From Phycisphaerae bacterium (lineage in GTDB: Bacteria; Planctomycetota; Phycisphaerae; Tepidisphaerales; Tepidisphaeraceae), in NCBI GenBank assembly GCA_025936175.1, contig JAICTV010000020.1:1-40516 (forward strand): 40,516 nucleotides of DNA, given 5' to 3'. Below the pieces are notes generated by a model. That model was not told where the DNA came from, ran no database searches, and worked only from the letters and a program-made list of their open reading frames with translations. A program made the translations under genes and the position numbers. This document shows, one piece after another, positions 7,023 through 15,211 of this stretch (position 1 is its first letter; each line of letters opens with the position of its first letter).

Positions 7023-8192
7023 TTACAGCGGAAGCTTCCGCGCGGTCGCGAGGAAGTTGTCGTAGTTGGCGCGGACCTCGGTCATCGAATCACCGCCGAA
7101 CTTTTCCAGGAACGCGCGGGCGATTTCGAACGTGATCACGTTCTCCATCACGACGCTGGCGGCGCTGATGGCGCTGATGTCGCTTCGCTCCCAGCCGGCT
7201 TCCGCCGTCTCTTTCGTGTTGAGATCGACACTCTTGAGCGGTTTGCCGAGCGTGGAGATCGGTTTCATCGCGCCGCGGACGACGATCGGCTTGCCGTTCG
7301 TCATTCCACCTTCTAGGCCGCCGGCGTTGTTCGATCCTCGGACGAAGCCGAGCGACGGCGAGCCCTTTTGTGACGGGTCAAAGCCGATCTCGTCGTGAAC
7401 TTTCGATCCCGGTCGGCGTGCCGCTTCGAAGCCCAGGCCGAACTCGACGCCCTTGAATGCCTGGATGCCGACGACCGCCGCGGCGATGCGCGAGTCGAGC
7501 CGGCCGTCCCAGGTCATGCAGCTTCCGATGCCGACGGGGCAGCCGAAGACGTGCGCTTCGACGATGCCGCCGGCGGTGTCCTTGGCCATCTTCTGGTCGT
7601 TGATGAAGTCCTTCATCGCGGCGTCGGATGCCGCGTCGAGCGCGTAAACCTCGGACGCGTCACGCGTCTTGAGCAACTCGCGCCAGTTGTCTGGTGTCAC
7701 CTCGACGTTTGACGTCGCGCCGCCGACGGCGCGGACGAAGCCGAAGACTTCGATGCCGAACTGTTTCAGGAAGCATCGCGCCAATCCGCCGGCGGCGACT
7801 CTTGCGGCGGTCTCGCGCGCGGACGCGCGTTCCAACGTCTCGCGGCAGTCGGTCGTCAGCCATTTGATCGATCCGGCGAGATCCGCGTGACCCGGGCGCG
7901 GGCGATGCAGCGGCGGCGTAGCGCTCGGATCATCGAGGCGCGAATCCTTGTTGGGGATGATCATGGTGACCGGCGACGCGATGGTGTGGCCCATGCGCAC
8001 GCCGGTGAGGAATTCGATTTTGTCGGTTTCGATCTTCTGTCGTCCGCCGCGACCGTAGCCGCCCTGTCGGCGGAGGAGCTCGCGGTCGATCAGGTCTTTA
8101 TCGACCGGAATGCCCGCGGGCAGGCCTTCGACGAGAGTGATGAGCGCTTTGCCGTGGGATTCTCCCGCGGTGCGGTACGACAGCGTTGCCAT
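7023..8192 (-). CDS. aroC: Chorismate synthase
   Basis: Last enzyme of the shikimate pathway, converting EPSP to chorismate with reduced FMN. Family signatures are clear: RTAGESHGKALITLVEG at the N-terminus, RRQGGYGRGGRQKIETD, HRPRPGHADLAGSIKW, RASARETAARVAAGGLARCF, GCPVGIGSCMTWDGRLDSRI, and FVRGSNNAGGLEGGMTNGKP with GAMKPISTL. The length of 389 residues is normal. A TATATT box 8 bases before its ATG overlaps the divergent -10 of the gene at 8215; no Shine-Dalgarno is visible, so the mRNA is probably leaderless. Convergent with the GT2 gene. Confidence 0.97.
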   Translation of the reverse strand: MATLSYRTAGESHGKALITLVEGLPAGIPVDKDLIDRELLRRQGGYGRGGRQKIETDKIEFLTGVRMGHTIASPVTMIIPNKDSRLDDPSATPPLHRPRPGHADLAGSIKWLTTDCRETLERASARETAARVAAGGLARCFLKQFGIEVFGFVRAVGGATSNVEVTPDNWRELLKTRDASEVYALDAASDAAMKDFINDQKMAKDTAGGIVEAHVFGCPVGIGSCMTWDGRLDSRIAAAVVGIQAFKGVEFGLGFEAARRPGSKVHDEIGFDPSQKGSPSLGFVRGSNNAGGLEGGMTNGKPIVVRGAMKPISTLGKPLKSVDLNTKETAEAGWERSDISAISAASVVMENVITFEIARAFLEKFGGDSMTEVRANYDNFLATARKLPL

Positions 8193-8200
8193 GACAATTC

Positions 8201-8208
8201 AATATAAT
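8201..8208. promoter_or_regulatory. Overlapping divergent -10 boxes for aroC and the 8215 gene
   Basis: The eight bases AATATAAT carry TATAAT on + (8203-8208), ending 6 bases before the ATG at 8215, and TATATT on - (8206-8201), ending 8 bases before the aroC ATG at 8192. Only 22 bases separate the two start codons, and no Shine-Dalgarno is present on either side. Both transcripts are therefore predicted to be leaderless and to compete for polymerase. Confidence 0.65.
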
Positions 8209-8214
8209 CGAAAC

Positions 8215-9957
8215 ATGCGCGAACTGCTTCGGGTGGCGGCGGCGGTGGTGGTGGGGCTGTGGCTGTGTTGCACGTCTGCTCTTGCGATCGAGCCGGAGAC
8301 GGCGCGCGAGATGCGGATTCACGAGGCGCGGATCGTCATCAATCAACCCGGCGACTTCGACGCGAAGAAGCCGACGCAACTGATCCTCTTCGCCGATCCC
8401 AACGGCAACACGATCGAGCAGACGCTGGGCGCGAGGCTCGAGCCGGGAATGGACTGGCACTACGACATCCAGCACATCGCCGCGCAGACGCGCAAGCTCC
8501 GGCGGATCGATCGCGAGGAGAACGTCGTCGTCGCGTGCCTGGAGGCGGACAAGAAGAGCTGGCCCTTATGGAGGAAGGAACATGGTGATGCGAACGGGAA
8601 AACCATCCGCGAGATCGTGGACCAGGTGAGCCGGGCCGTCCCCGGCCCGGTCAAAATCGCGCTCGCAGGTCATAGCGGCGGAGGCAGCTTCATCTTCGGA
8701 TATCTCAACGGCGGCGATTCGATCGCGGAGAACGTGAATCGCATCGCCTGGATCGACGCGAACTATGCTTACGACAATGAGAACGAACACCACGGCGACA
8801 AGCTTCTCGCGTGGCTCAACGGCGATCCGAAACGCCACCTCATCGTCATCGCCTACAACGATCGCAAAGCGACGCTCAACGGCAAGCCGTTCGTCAGCGA
8901 GACGGGCGGGACGTTTTACCGCTCGGGCAAAATGATCGAATTCTTCAATTCGCACGAGGAATCGCGGCTGACGCAAGGGAACCGCGGGCCGTTCCTGGAA
9001 TATTGCGGGATGAGCGGGCAGATTCACTTCCTGCTGCACACCAATCCCGACGGGAAGATCCTGCACACGGTGCTGGTCGAGCGCAACGGTCTGCTGGAGG
9101 CGATGACGTGGGACACGCCGCTGTATGCCAAGTGGGATGAAGGATTCTGGGGCGATCGCGCGTATTCCGATTTCATCGCGCCGCTGCCGCATTCGGCGCC
9201 GGCGACGGCGCCGGCAACGAGCCGCGCAGTCGTTTCCGGAATTCCGCCGCGACCGGCGAATGCGATGGGCGGGAAAATGTTCTGCGAGACGATCGCGGAT
9301 CTTCCCCCCAAGGCGCGCGAGGCGGCGATCGTCGCGGAGATCGTCAAGGGAAACCTTCCGGACTTTGAGCGAAAGTTCTGCCAGGTGACGGCCAAGGCGA
9401 ACGGGCACGAGTGCGTGTTCGAGGTGATCCCCGATTACCTCGCGGTCGGCAGCGATCAGGATTTCGTGCGCATGCCGATGACGCCGATCAGCGCCAAGCA
9501 GATCGCCGACGCCTTCGGCTGCACGCTGCCGACGCGGAAGATGGTCAACGACATCTACGCGGCGGCGGAGGTGAAGCTGGAACCCAAGCCGCTGACCGAG
9601 CAGCGCGAGGCGGTGCGGACGTTCGTGCAGCACAACGCGATCATCGCAGAGCAGCGCGCGGGCAAACCGCTCGGGCTGCTCATCGCGGGTGACAAGAAGG
9701 ATGTCGTCATCTCCAACAAGCTCAAAGAGAAGCCGAACAAGGTCGCGATTTACGGCTGGCACAAGCCCGACGGCAAGCCGATCCAGCCGCTTTATACGGG
9801 GCACGGCGATTTTTATGCGGACTACAGCCATGGGATTCGGCTGGTGAAGAAGACGGTTGTTGTCGATGGGAAAAAGATGGCGATCGAGCGGCTGCTGAAG
9901 GACCCGGAACTGTCGGTGCTGCTGAGTGACGAGGGGCCGATCGAAGCGAGCTACTAA
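8215..9957 (+). CDS. Secreted alpha/beta-hydrolase-like protein fused to an uncharacterised C-terminal domain
   Basis: From the ATG at 8215 the 580-residue product starts with a signal peptide (MRELLRVAAAVVVGLWLCC...ALA). Residues about 30-310 look like an alpha/beta hydrolase, with a nucleophile elbow LAGHSGGGS (S154) on a strand-turn-helix pattern. A Pro/Ala/Thr linker follows (about residues 325-345). Residues about 350-580 form a second domain with VIPDYLAVGSDQDFVRMPMT, FGCTLPTRKMVNDIY, VAIYGWHKPDGKPIQPLY and YADYSHGIRLV. I know this pattern only as a conserved uncharacterised secreted family that usually stands alone. The frame extends upstream to 8110, but that part is antisense to aroC and the -10 at 8203 supports 8215. 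Function unknown, probably periplasmic or extracellular. Confidence 0.8.
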   Translation: MRELLRVAAAVVVGLWLCCTSALAIEPETAREMRIHEARIVINQPGDFDAKKPTQLILFADPNGNTIEQTLGARLEPGMDWHYDIQHIAAQTRKLRRIDREENVVVACLEADKKSWPLWRKEHGDANGKTIREIVDQVSRAVPGPVKIALAGHSGGGSFIFGYLNGGDSIAENVNRIAWIDANYAYDNENEHHGDKLLAWLNGDPKRHLIVIAYNDRKATLNGKPFVSETGGTFYRSGKMIEFFNSHEESRLTQGNRGPFLEYCGMSGQIHFLLHTNPDGKILHTVLVERNGLLEAMTWDTPLYAKWDEGFWGDRAYSDFIAPLPHSAPATAPATSRAVVSGIPPRPANAMGGKMFCETIADLPPKAREAAIVAEIVKGNLPDFERKFCQVTAKANGHECVFEVIPDYLAVGSDQDFVRMPMTPISAKQIADAFGCTLPTRKMVNDIYAAAEVKLEPKPLTEQREAVRTFVQHNAIIAEQRAGKPLGLLIAGDKKDVVISNKLKEKPNKVAIYGWHKPDGKPIQPLYTGHGDFYADYSHGIRLVKKTVVVDGKKMAIERLLKDPELSVLLSDEGPIEASY

Positions 9958-9958
9958 A

Positions 9959-10057
9959 CGTGGCTTGGGCGTCCCGCCCGAGCGCTCGCGACGTGAGCCG
10001 CTGCAGTTGAAATGAAGATCGCTCCGCGAGAGCACTCGGGCGGGACGCCCAGGCCAC
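9959..10057. repeat. Palindromic repeat, family A, between convergent genes
   Basis: Outer arms GTGGCTTGGGCGTCCCGCCC and GGGCGGGACGCCCAGGCCAC are nearly perfectly complementary, around an inner GCTCGCGA...TCCGCGAGAGC stem. It fills the entire gap between the stop at 9957 and the purC stop at 10059. Confidence 0.85.
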
Positions 10058-10058
10058 T

Positions 10059-10922
10059 TCAAGAGAATTTGACGCGTGTCAGTCGTTCGTACGCTTCGAG
10101 ATACCGCTGCCGCGTCCCCGCCACCACATCATCCGGCAGCATCGGCGCCGGCGGGCGCTTGTCCCACGGCTGGGTCTCCAGCCAGTTGCGGACGAATTGC
10201 TTGTCAAAGCTCGGCTGGTCGTGCCCCGGCTCGTACTGATCGACGGGCCAGAAGCGCGATGAATCGGGCGTGAGCACTTCGTCGATCAGGATGAGTTTTC
10301 CGTCGGGAAGCGCGCCGAACTCGAACTTGGTGTCGGCGATGATGATGCCGCGCGTGCGCGCGTAGTCGGCCGCCTGCGTGTAAAGGGAGAGCGTTCTATC
10401 ACGCAGCTCCGTCGCGATCTTCTCCCCGACCCGCGCTACGGTCTCGCCGAAGCCGACGTTGACATCATGGCCGCTTTCTTCCTTCGTCGCGGGGGTGAAG
10501 ATCGGCGACGGGAGCCTGTCGCACTGCCGCAATCCCGCCGGCAGCTTGATGCCGCAAACGGTCTGCGACTGCTGGTATTCCTTCCATCCCGAGCCGGCGA
10601 GATACCCGCGCGCGACGCATTCGATCGGGACAACCGCCGCCTTCTTCACGATCATCGATCGCCCGCGCACCTGCGGAAACTCCGGCGGATCGATTGCGAG
10701 CAGATGGTTCTCGAACTGCTGCCTGAACTTCTGGAACCAGAAGAGGCTCAAGGCGGTGAGGATCCTGCCCTTGTCCGGAATGCCGTTGGGCATCACGCAG
10801 TCGAACGCGCTGATGCGGTCGGTGGCAACAATCAGGAGCCTGTCGCCCAGGTCGTAGACGTCGCGCACCTTCCCGCGGCGCACGGGGAAAGGCAGATCGG
10901 TGGACAAGAGTGCATCAGCCAT
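10059..10922 (-). CDS. purC: Phosphoribosylaminoimidazole-succinocarboxamide synthase
   Basis: SAICAR synthetase of de novo purine synthesis, which joins CAIR and aspartate with ATP. Motifs are [97 protein letters not shown] and [14 protein letters not shown]. The length of 287 residues fits the longer PurC class. It starts with ATG, no clear Shine-Dalgarno is visible, and a weak TAACCT sits about 10 bases upstream. Divergent from the GH10-fold gene and convergent with the 8215 gene. Confidence 0.96.
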   Translation of the reverse strand: MADALLSTDLPFPVRRGKVRDVYDLGDRLLIVATDRISAFDCVMPNGIPDKGRILTALSLFWFQKFRQQFENHLLAIDPPEFPQVRGRSMIVKKAAVVPIECVARGYLAGSGWKEYQQSQTVCGIKLPAGLRQCDRLPSPIFTPATKEESGHDVNVGFGETVARVGEKIATELRDRTLSLYTQAADYARTRGIIIADTKFEFGALPDGKLILIDEVLTPDSSRFWPVDQYEPGHDQPSFDKQFVRNWLETQPWDKRPPAPMLPDDVVAGTRQRYLEAYERLTRVKFS

Positions 10923-11006
10923 CGCGGCGGCAAGGTTACGCGCTCGTTTGTCCGGATAAAAGTCTCTGCTAAGATGCCGCGACTAAAGAGAGTGCGCGGC
11001 AGGAAC

Positions 11007-12542
11007 ATGCGCGCAGGCGACGTGCCTATGCCCATCAAGTTCGAGATCTATCGCGACGGGAACCGGGTGATGAATTTCAATCCGGTGGGCGCGATCGCCA
11101 TCGGTCCCGAGAGCGTGCCGATCCCCGGCGAAGTCGCGTTCCGCGACGGGCAGCTCGTCGTGGACAAGACCGACGATCACGCGACCGCGGTCGGATTGCT
11201 GTGGGACAGCGGGCAGCCGGGCGTTTATCACGTCGAGACGACGCGCTTGCCGCCGCGCGAGCAGCCGTACAACCTCAACGTCGAGCTGGCGCGGTTTCGA
11301 TTGATGCGGATCGTGCAGAAGCAGGAAGACTGGAATTTGTTCGATTTCCCGCGCGCCGAGCGGTTCACGCAGCTCTTCCACGAGGCCCAGACGCTGTTTG
11401 CCGATGCGCTGGGAAAACTCGATCAGCCGGGCGACGCCGCGAAGCTGGCGGATCAGTCGCTGGCACTGTCGACGGATCTCTCGGAGCAACTGGCGATGTT
11501 TCACGCGGAGCTGCTGCTCAATCGCCGCCGCGCCAGCGGGGCGTTCGTCAAGCACGTCATCGGGTGTCGCGTCAATTCGGAAGTGCAGAACCAGAAGTAC
11601 AAGGAAACGGTCGCCGACAATTTCGATTACGTCGTGCTGCCGATGGGGTGGAAGCAGTTGCAGCCGGAGGAGCAGGCGTTCAACACCGAGGCGGTCGATG
11701 AATGGGTCGAGCTGCTGGCGCGCAAGCGCGTCCCGATCATCGCCGGACCACTGATCAGTTTGGACGAAGGCGGCGTGCCGGACTGGATGTTCATCTGGGA
11801 ACACGATTTCGACACGCTGCGCGAGATGGCGTACGAGTTCGTGCAGAAGGTGGTGCAGCGATACCGGCGCGCGGTCGGCGCGTGGAACGTCGTCTCCGGT
11901 CTTCACGCCGGCGCGGCGTTCAGCCTCAGCTTCGAGCAGATCATCGAGCTGACGCGGATGCTGGTGGCGCAGGTGAAGACGCTGCTGCCGAACGCCAAGA
12001 CGCTCGTATCCATCACGCACCCGTTCGGCGAGTATCACGCCAAGGCCGGCGCGGGCGTCCCGCCGATGCTGTACGCGGAAATGGTCGCGCAGGCGGGCGT
12101 GAATTTCGAAGCGTTCGGCGTGGAGCTGGAGATGGGCGTGCCGAAGCCCGGCAACTTCACGCGCGATCTCTTTCAGCTCAGTTGCCTGCTCGACAAGTTC
12201 TCGACGCTGGGTCGGCCGGTCTACCTCACCGCCGTCTCCGCGCCGGCGCGCAACAACAGCGATCCGGACGATCAGACCAGCGGCAAGCTCGATCCGTCGC
12301 AGGGCGGGCGCTGGCACAAGCCGTGGGATCCGATGTTGCAGGCGGAGTGGATGGACGCGGTGTACAAGCTCGCGTTCAGCAAGCCGTACGTCGAATCCGT
12401 CGCGTGGGGGAACTTCGCCGACCTGAGTCACACGATCCCGGGCGGCGGGCTGCTTGATGACATGCTCAAACCCAAGCCGTCGTATCTCAAGCTCCAGGAG
12501 CTTCGCGAAAAGTTCCACCAGTGGCACACGAAGAAGGGGTGA
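11007..12542 (+). CDS. GH10-fold protein lacking catalytic glutamates (predicted pseudoenzyme)
   Basis: Residues about 1-150 form an N-terminal beta-rich domain (KFEIYRDGNRVMNFN...). From about residue 175 the order of motifs follows GH10 xylanases: FDYVVLPMGWKQLQPEEQAF (as FNAVTPENEMKWD), then a GPLISLDEGGVPDWM loop, YRRAVGAWNVVSGLH in the place of the WDVVNE acid/base motif, FEAFGVELEMG, and RPVYLTAVSA in the place of the ITELD nucleophile motif. The acid/base position is occupied by S297-G298 and the nucleophile position by A409, so glycosidase activity is unlikely. The start at 11007 is chosen for AGGA five bases upstream; ATGs at 10974 and 11028 are alternatives. A TAAGAT box lies at 10970-10975. 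Next to comEA-like and uvrB genes, 6 bases apart. Confidence 0.75.
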   Translation: MRAGDVPMPIKFEIYRDGNRVMNFNPVGAIAIGPESVPIPGEVAFRDGQLVVDKTDDHATAVGLLWDSGQPGVYHVETTRLPPREQPYNLNVELARFRLMRIVQKQEDWNLFDFPRAERFTQLFHEAQTLFADALGKLDQPGDAAKLADQSLALSTDLSEQLAMFHAELLLNRRRASGAFVKHVIGCRVNSEVQNQKYKETVADNFDYVVLPMGWKQLQPEEQAFNTEAVDEWVELLARKRVPIIAGPLISLDEGGVPDWMFIWEHDFDTLREMAYEFVQKVVQRYRRAVGAWNVVSGLHAGAAFSLSFEQIIELTRMLVAQVKTLLPNAKTLVSITHPFGEYHAKAGAGVPPMLYAEMVAQAGVNFEAFGVELEMGVPKPGNFTRDLFQLSCLLDKFSTLGRPVYLTAVSAPARNNSDPDDQTSGKLDPSQGGRWHKPWDPMLQAEWMDAVYKLAFSKPYVESVAWGNFADLSHTIPGGGLLDDMLKPKPSYLKLQELREKFHQWHTKKG

Positions 12543-12548
12543 GCCGCG

Positions 12549-12977
12549 ATGGCCGAGGAGCGTCCCGATACCCTTTGGACGCCGGCCCAGCGCGGGGTTC
12601 TGATCGCTTTCGTGCTCGTTTTCTGCGCGGTTTTGCTGGGCAAGGTCTATCTCAATCGCCAGTACATCAGCAATCCTCCGCCCGCCGGCGCGGCGCGGGC
12701 GGGACAACTCGCGGATCAGCTCGATCCGAATTTCGCGACCTGGCAGGATCTGGCGGCGCTGCCGCAACTGGGCGAGAAGCGCGCCAAAGAGATCGTCGCG
12801 TATCGCGAGCAGTTTCGCGCCGATCGTCGCGGCCAGATCGCCTTCGCTCGCGCCGAAGATTTGTTGAAGGTTAAAGGGATCGGCGCGGCGATGGTCGAGA
12901 CGCTGCGCCCGTTCCTGATATTCGCATCGACTCATCCCACTTCGCGCGCCGCGACGACATATAATGCCGCCTCATGA
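12549..12977 (+). CDS. ComEA-like helix-hairpin-helix membrane protein
   Basis: A 142-residue protein with one membrane helix (about residues 17-36: [19 protein letters not shown]), a short Pro/Ala linker and a C-terminal helix-hairpin-helix domain. The HhH hairpins are [20 protein letters not shown] and [19 protein letters not shown], the tandem layout of ComEA, the DNA receptor of natural transformation. In this anchored single-domain form a role in DNA uptake is possible, but the gene may equally act in DNA repair or another DNA-binding role. It starts 6 bases after the preceding stop and overlaps the uvrB start by 4 bases (ATGA). Confidence 0.75.
   Translation: MAEERPDTLWTPAQRGVLIAFVLVFCAVLLGKVYLNRQYISNPPPAGAARAGQLADQLDPNFATWQDLAALPQLGEKRAKEIVAYREQFRADRRGQIAFARAEDLLKVKGIGAAMVETLRPFLIFASTHPTSRAATTYNAAS
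12960..12965 (+). promoter_or_regulatory. -10 box of uvrB, leaderless
   Basis: A perfect TATAAT ends 8 bases before the uvrB ATG (12974), inside the end of the comEA-like gene. No -35 of good quality and no Shine-Dalgarno is visible, so a leaderless uvrB transcript is predicted in addition to read-through. Confidence 0.55.
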
Positions 12978-15052
12978 GCGACTTCCGCGTCGTCAGCCAA
13001 TATCAACCGCAGGGTGACCAGCCGCAGGCGATCGAGAAGCTCGTCGCGTCGATCAACTCCGGAAACAAGTTCCAGACGCTCATGGGCGTCACCGGGTCGG
13101 GCAAGACCTTCACGATGGCGCACACGATCGCGCGCATCAACAGGCCGACGCTGGTCATCTCGCACAACAAGACGCTGGCCGCGCAGCTGTACGAAGAGTT
13201 CAAGGAGATTTTCCCCAACAACGCGGTCGGGTACTTCGTCAGCTATTACGACTATTACCAGCCCGAGGCGTATATCCCGCAGCGCGACATTTATATCGAG
13301 AAGGACGCCTCGCGGAACGATGATCTCGATCGCCTGCGGCTCAGCGCGACGAGCAACCTGGTCAGCCGCAATGACGTGCTGCTGGTCGCATCGGTGAGCT
13401 GCATCTTCGGCCTCGGCTCGCCGGTGGATTACAAGAAGTCGGTGCTGCCGATCCGCAAGGGCGTCGAGACCGATCGCGACGAGATGCTGCGCAAGCTGAT
13501 CGACCTGCAGTACAGCCGCAACGACATCGACTTCAAGCGCGCGACCTTCCGCGTGCGCGGGGACGTGGTTGAGCTGCACCCCAGCTACGAGGAATTCGCC
13601 TATCGGATCGAATTCTTCGGCGACGAGATCACCAACATCGACGCGATCAACCCGCTCACCGGCGAGCTGCTCAAGAGCGAGGAGCAGGTCTTCATTTACC
13701 CGGCGGTGCACTACGTGATGCCGGAAGACCGGCTGCACGGCGCGGTGCAATCGATCCGCGACGAGCTGGATCTGCAGGTGATGAAGCTGCGCGGCGAAGG
13801 AAAGCTGCTCGAAGCGCAGCGGCTGCTGGCGCGCACCAAGTACGACATCGAGATGCTGCTGGAAGTCGGCGTCTGCCCGGGCATCGAGAACTACAGCCGG
13901 CACCTCGATGGTCGCAAGCCGGGCGAGAAGCCGTACACGCTGATCGACTACTTCCCCAAGGATTACCTGCTGATCGTGGACGAATCGCACGTGACGATCC
14001 CGCAGATCAAGGCGATGTACAACGGCGATCGCCAGCGCAAGGAAGTTCTCGTCGCGCACGGTTTCCGCCTGCCCAGCGCGATGGACAATCGTCCGCTCAA
14101 GTACGAAGAGTTCGAGCAGATGTGGAGCCAGGTGGTCTTCGTCTCCGCCACCCCGGGCAAGATCGAGCTGGAGAAGACCGGCGGCGAAGTCGTCGAACAG
14201 GTGATCCGCCCGACCGGCCTGATCGATCCCGAGATCGAAGTGCATCCGGCGATGGGTCAGGTGCCGCACCTCTTGAAGGCGATCAAGGAGCGCGTCGAGA
14301 TGGGCGAGCGCGTGCTCGTGACGACGCTGACGAAGCGATTGGCCGAGGACCTGAGCGCTTACATCCAGGAAGCCGGCATCAAAGGCCGCTATCTGCACAG
14401 CGAGATCCAGACGATCGAGCGCGTCGAGATCCTGCGCGATCTCCGGCAGGGCGACTTCGACGTGCTGGTCGGCATCAACCTCCTTCGCGAAGGTCTCGAT
14501 CTGCCGGAAGTCTCGATGGTCGCGATCCTCGACGCCGACAAGGCCGGATTCCTGCGCTCCGAGACGTCGCTGATCCAGACGATCGGCCGCGCGGCGCGCA
14601 ACGTGAACGCGAAGGTCATCCTCTACGCCGACACCGTCACGCCCGCGATGCAGAAGGCGATGGACGAAACCGCCCGCCGACGCGCGACGCAATTGAAGTT
14701 CAACGAAGAGCACGGCATCAAGCCCGAGACGATCAAGAAGGCGATCCGCAGCGGCATCGAGTCGGAAGTGAAGGCCCGTCGCACCGTGCAGGATGCGATC
14801 CACGCCAATGACGATGCGATGGACACGACTGAGATCGTCAAGCTGCTGGAAGAAGAGATGCTCGAGGCGGCGAAGAACCTGGAGTTCGAGCGGGCGGCGC
14901 AACTCCGCGACAAGATCAACGAGATGCGCGGCACGCCAGTCATCAAGAGCGGCAACGCGTTTTCACCGGGCGGCGAAGACGGCGAATCCCAACAATCCAA
15001 GATCTGGCAGCCGAAAACCCCCAAGCGCGGCGGCCGTCGCGTCGCAAAATAG
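12974..15052 (+). CDS. uvrB: Excinuclease ABC subunit B
   Basis: DNA damage-recognition helicase-like subunit of UvrABC nucleotide excision repair. Walker A is [12 protein letters not shown], followed by the helicase Ia region [14 protein letters not shown], the damage-verifying beta-hairpin [20 protein letters not shown], the DESHVTIPQ box, TRPTGL-type [31 protein letters not shown], and motif [15 protein letters not shown]. The C-terminal UVR motif [20 protein letters not shown] contacts UvrC/UvrA. At 692 residues it is full length and intact. It overlaps the previous gene by 4 bases. A family B repeat follows, whose first half can form a terminator-like hairpin. Confidence 0.97.
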   Translation: MSDFRVVSQYQPQGDQPQAIEKLVASINSGNKFQTLMGVTGSGKTFTMAHTIARINRPTLVISHNKTLAAQLYEEFKEIFPNNAVGYFVSYYDYYQPEAYIPQRDIYIEKDASRNDDLDRLRLSATSNLVSRNDVLLVASVSCIFGLGSPVDYKKSVLPIRKGVETDRDEMLRKLIDLQYSRNDIDFKRATFRVRGDVVELHPSYEEFAYRIEFFGDEITNIDAINPLTGELLKSEEQVFIYPAVHYVMPEDRLHGAVQSIRDELDLQVMKLRGEGKLLEAQRLLARTKYDIEMLLEVGVCPGIENYSRHLDGRKPGEKPYTLIDYFPKDYLLIVDESHVTIPQIKAMYNGDRQRKEVLVAHGFRLPSAMDNRPLKYEEFEQMWSQVVFVSATPGKIELEKTGGEVVEQVIRPTGLIDPEIEVHPAMGQVPHLLKAIKERVEMGERVLVTTLTKRLAEDLSAYIQEAGIKGRYLHSEIQTIERVEILRDLRQGDFDVLVGINLLREGLDLPEVSMVAILDADKAGFLRSETSLIQTIGRAARNVNAKVILYADTVTPAMQKAMDETARRRATQLKFNEEHGIKPETIKKAIRSGIESEVKARRTVQDAIHANDDAMDTTEIVKLLEEEMLEAAKNLEFERAAQLRDKINEMRGTPVIKSGNAFSPGGEDGESQQSKIWQPKTPKRGGRRVAK

Positions 15053-15074
15053 CTCATCGTCGACATTCCGCGCC

Positions 15075-15155
15075 CACAAAGCCCGCCACTTATGGCGGGG
15101 CATTTCGTTCTTCGCGATTCACGCGAACGACCCGCGGCAAGCGGCGGGCTATGTG
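15075..15155. repeat. Palindromic repeat, family B
   Basis: Composite inverted repeat after uvrB: an outer CACAAAGCCCGCC and GGCGGGCTATGTG, with inner GCCCGCCacttatGGCGGG and TTCGCG/CGCGAA stems. The copy at 31273-31351 has the same architecture and the sequence CACATAGCCCGCC. The first hairpin, followed by a T-rich CATTTCGTTCTT, may terminate uvrB. Confidence 0.8.
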
Positions 15156-15211
15156 ACCGCGCGCCCGCCGACCGTTATCATCGAAGCTCACAACAGGGAA
15201 AGGATGAAGGG

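Noticed and set aside
10467-11006. Long upstream extension of the GH10-fold gene
   Set aside because: The frame stays open antisense to purC, but the sequence there is shadow-like and the promoter-like TAAGAT and the SD lie near 10970-11005.
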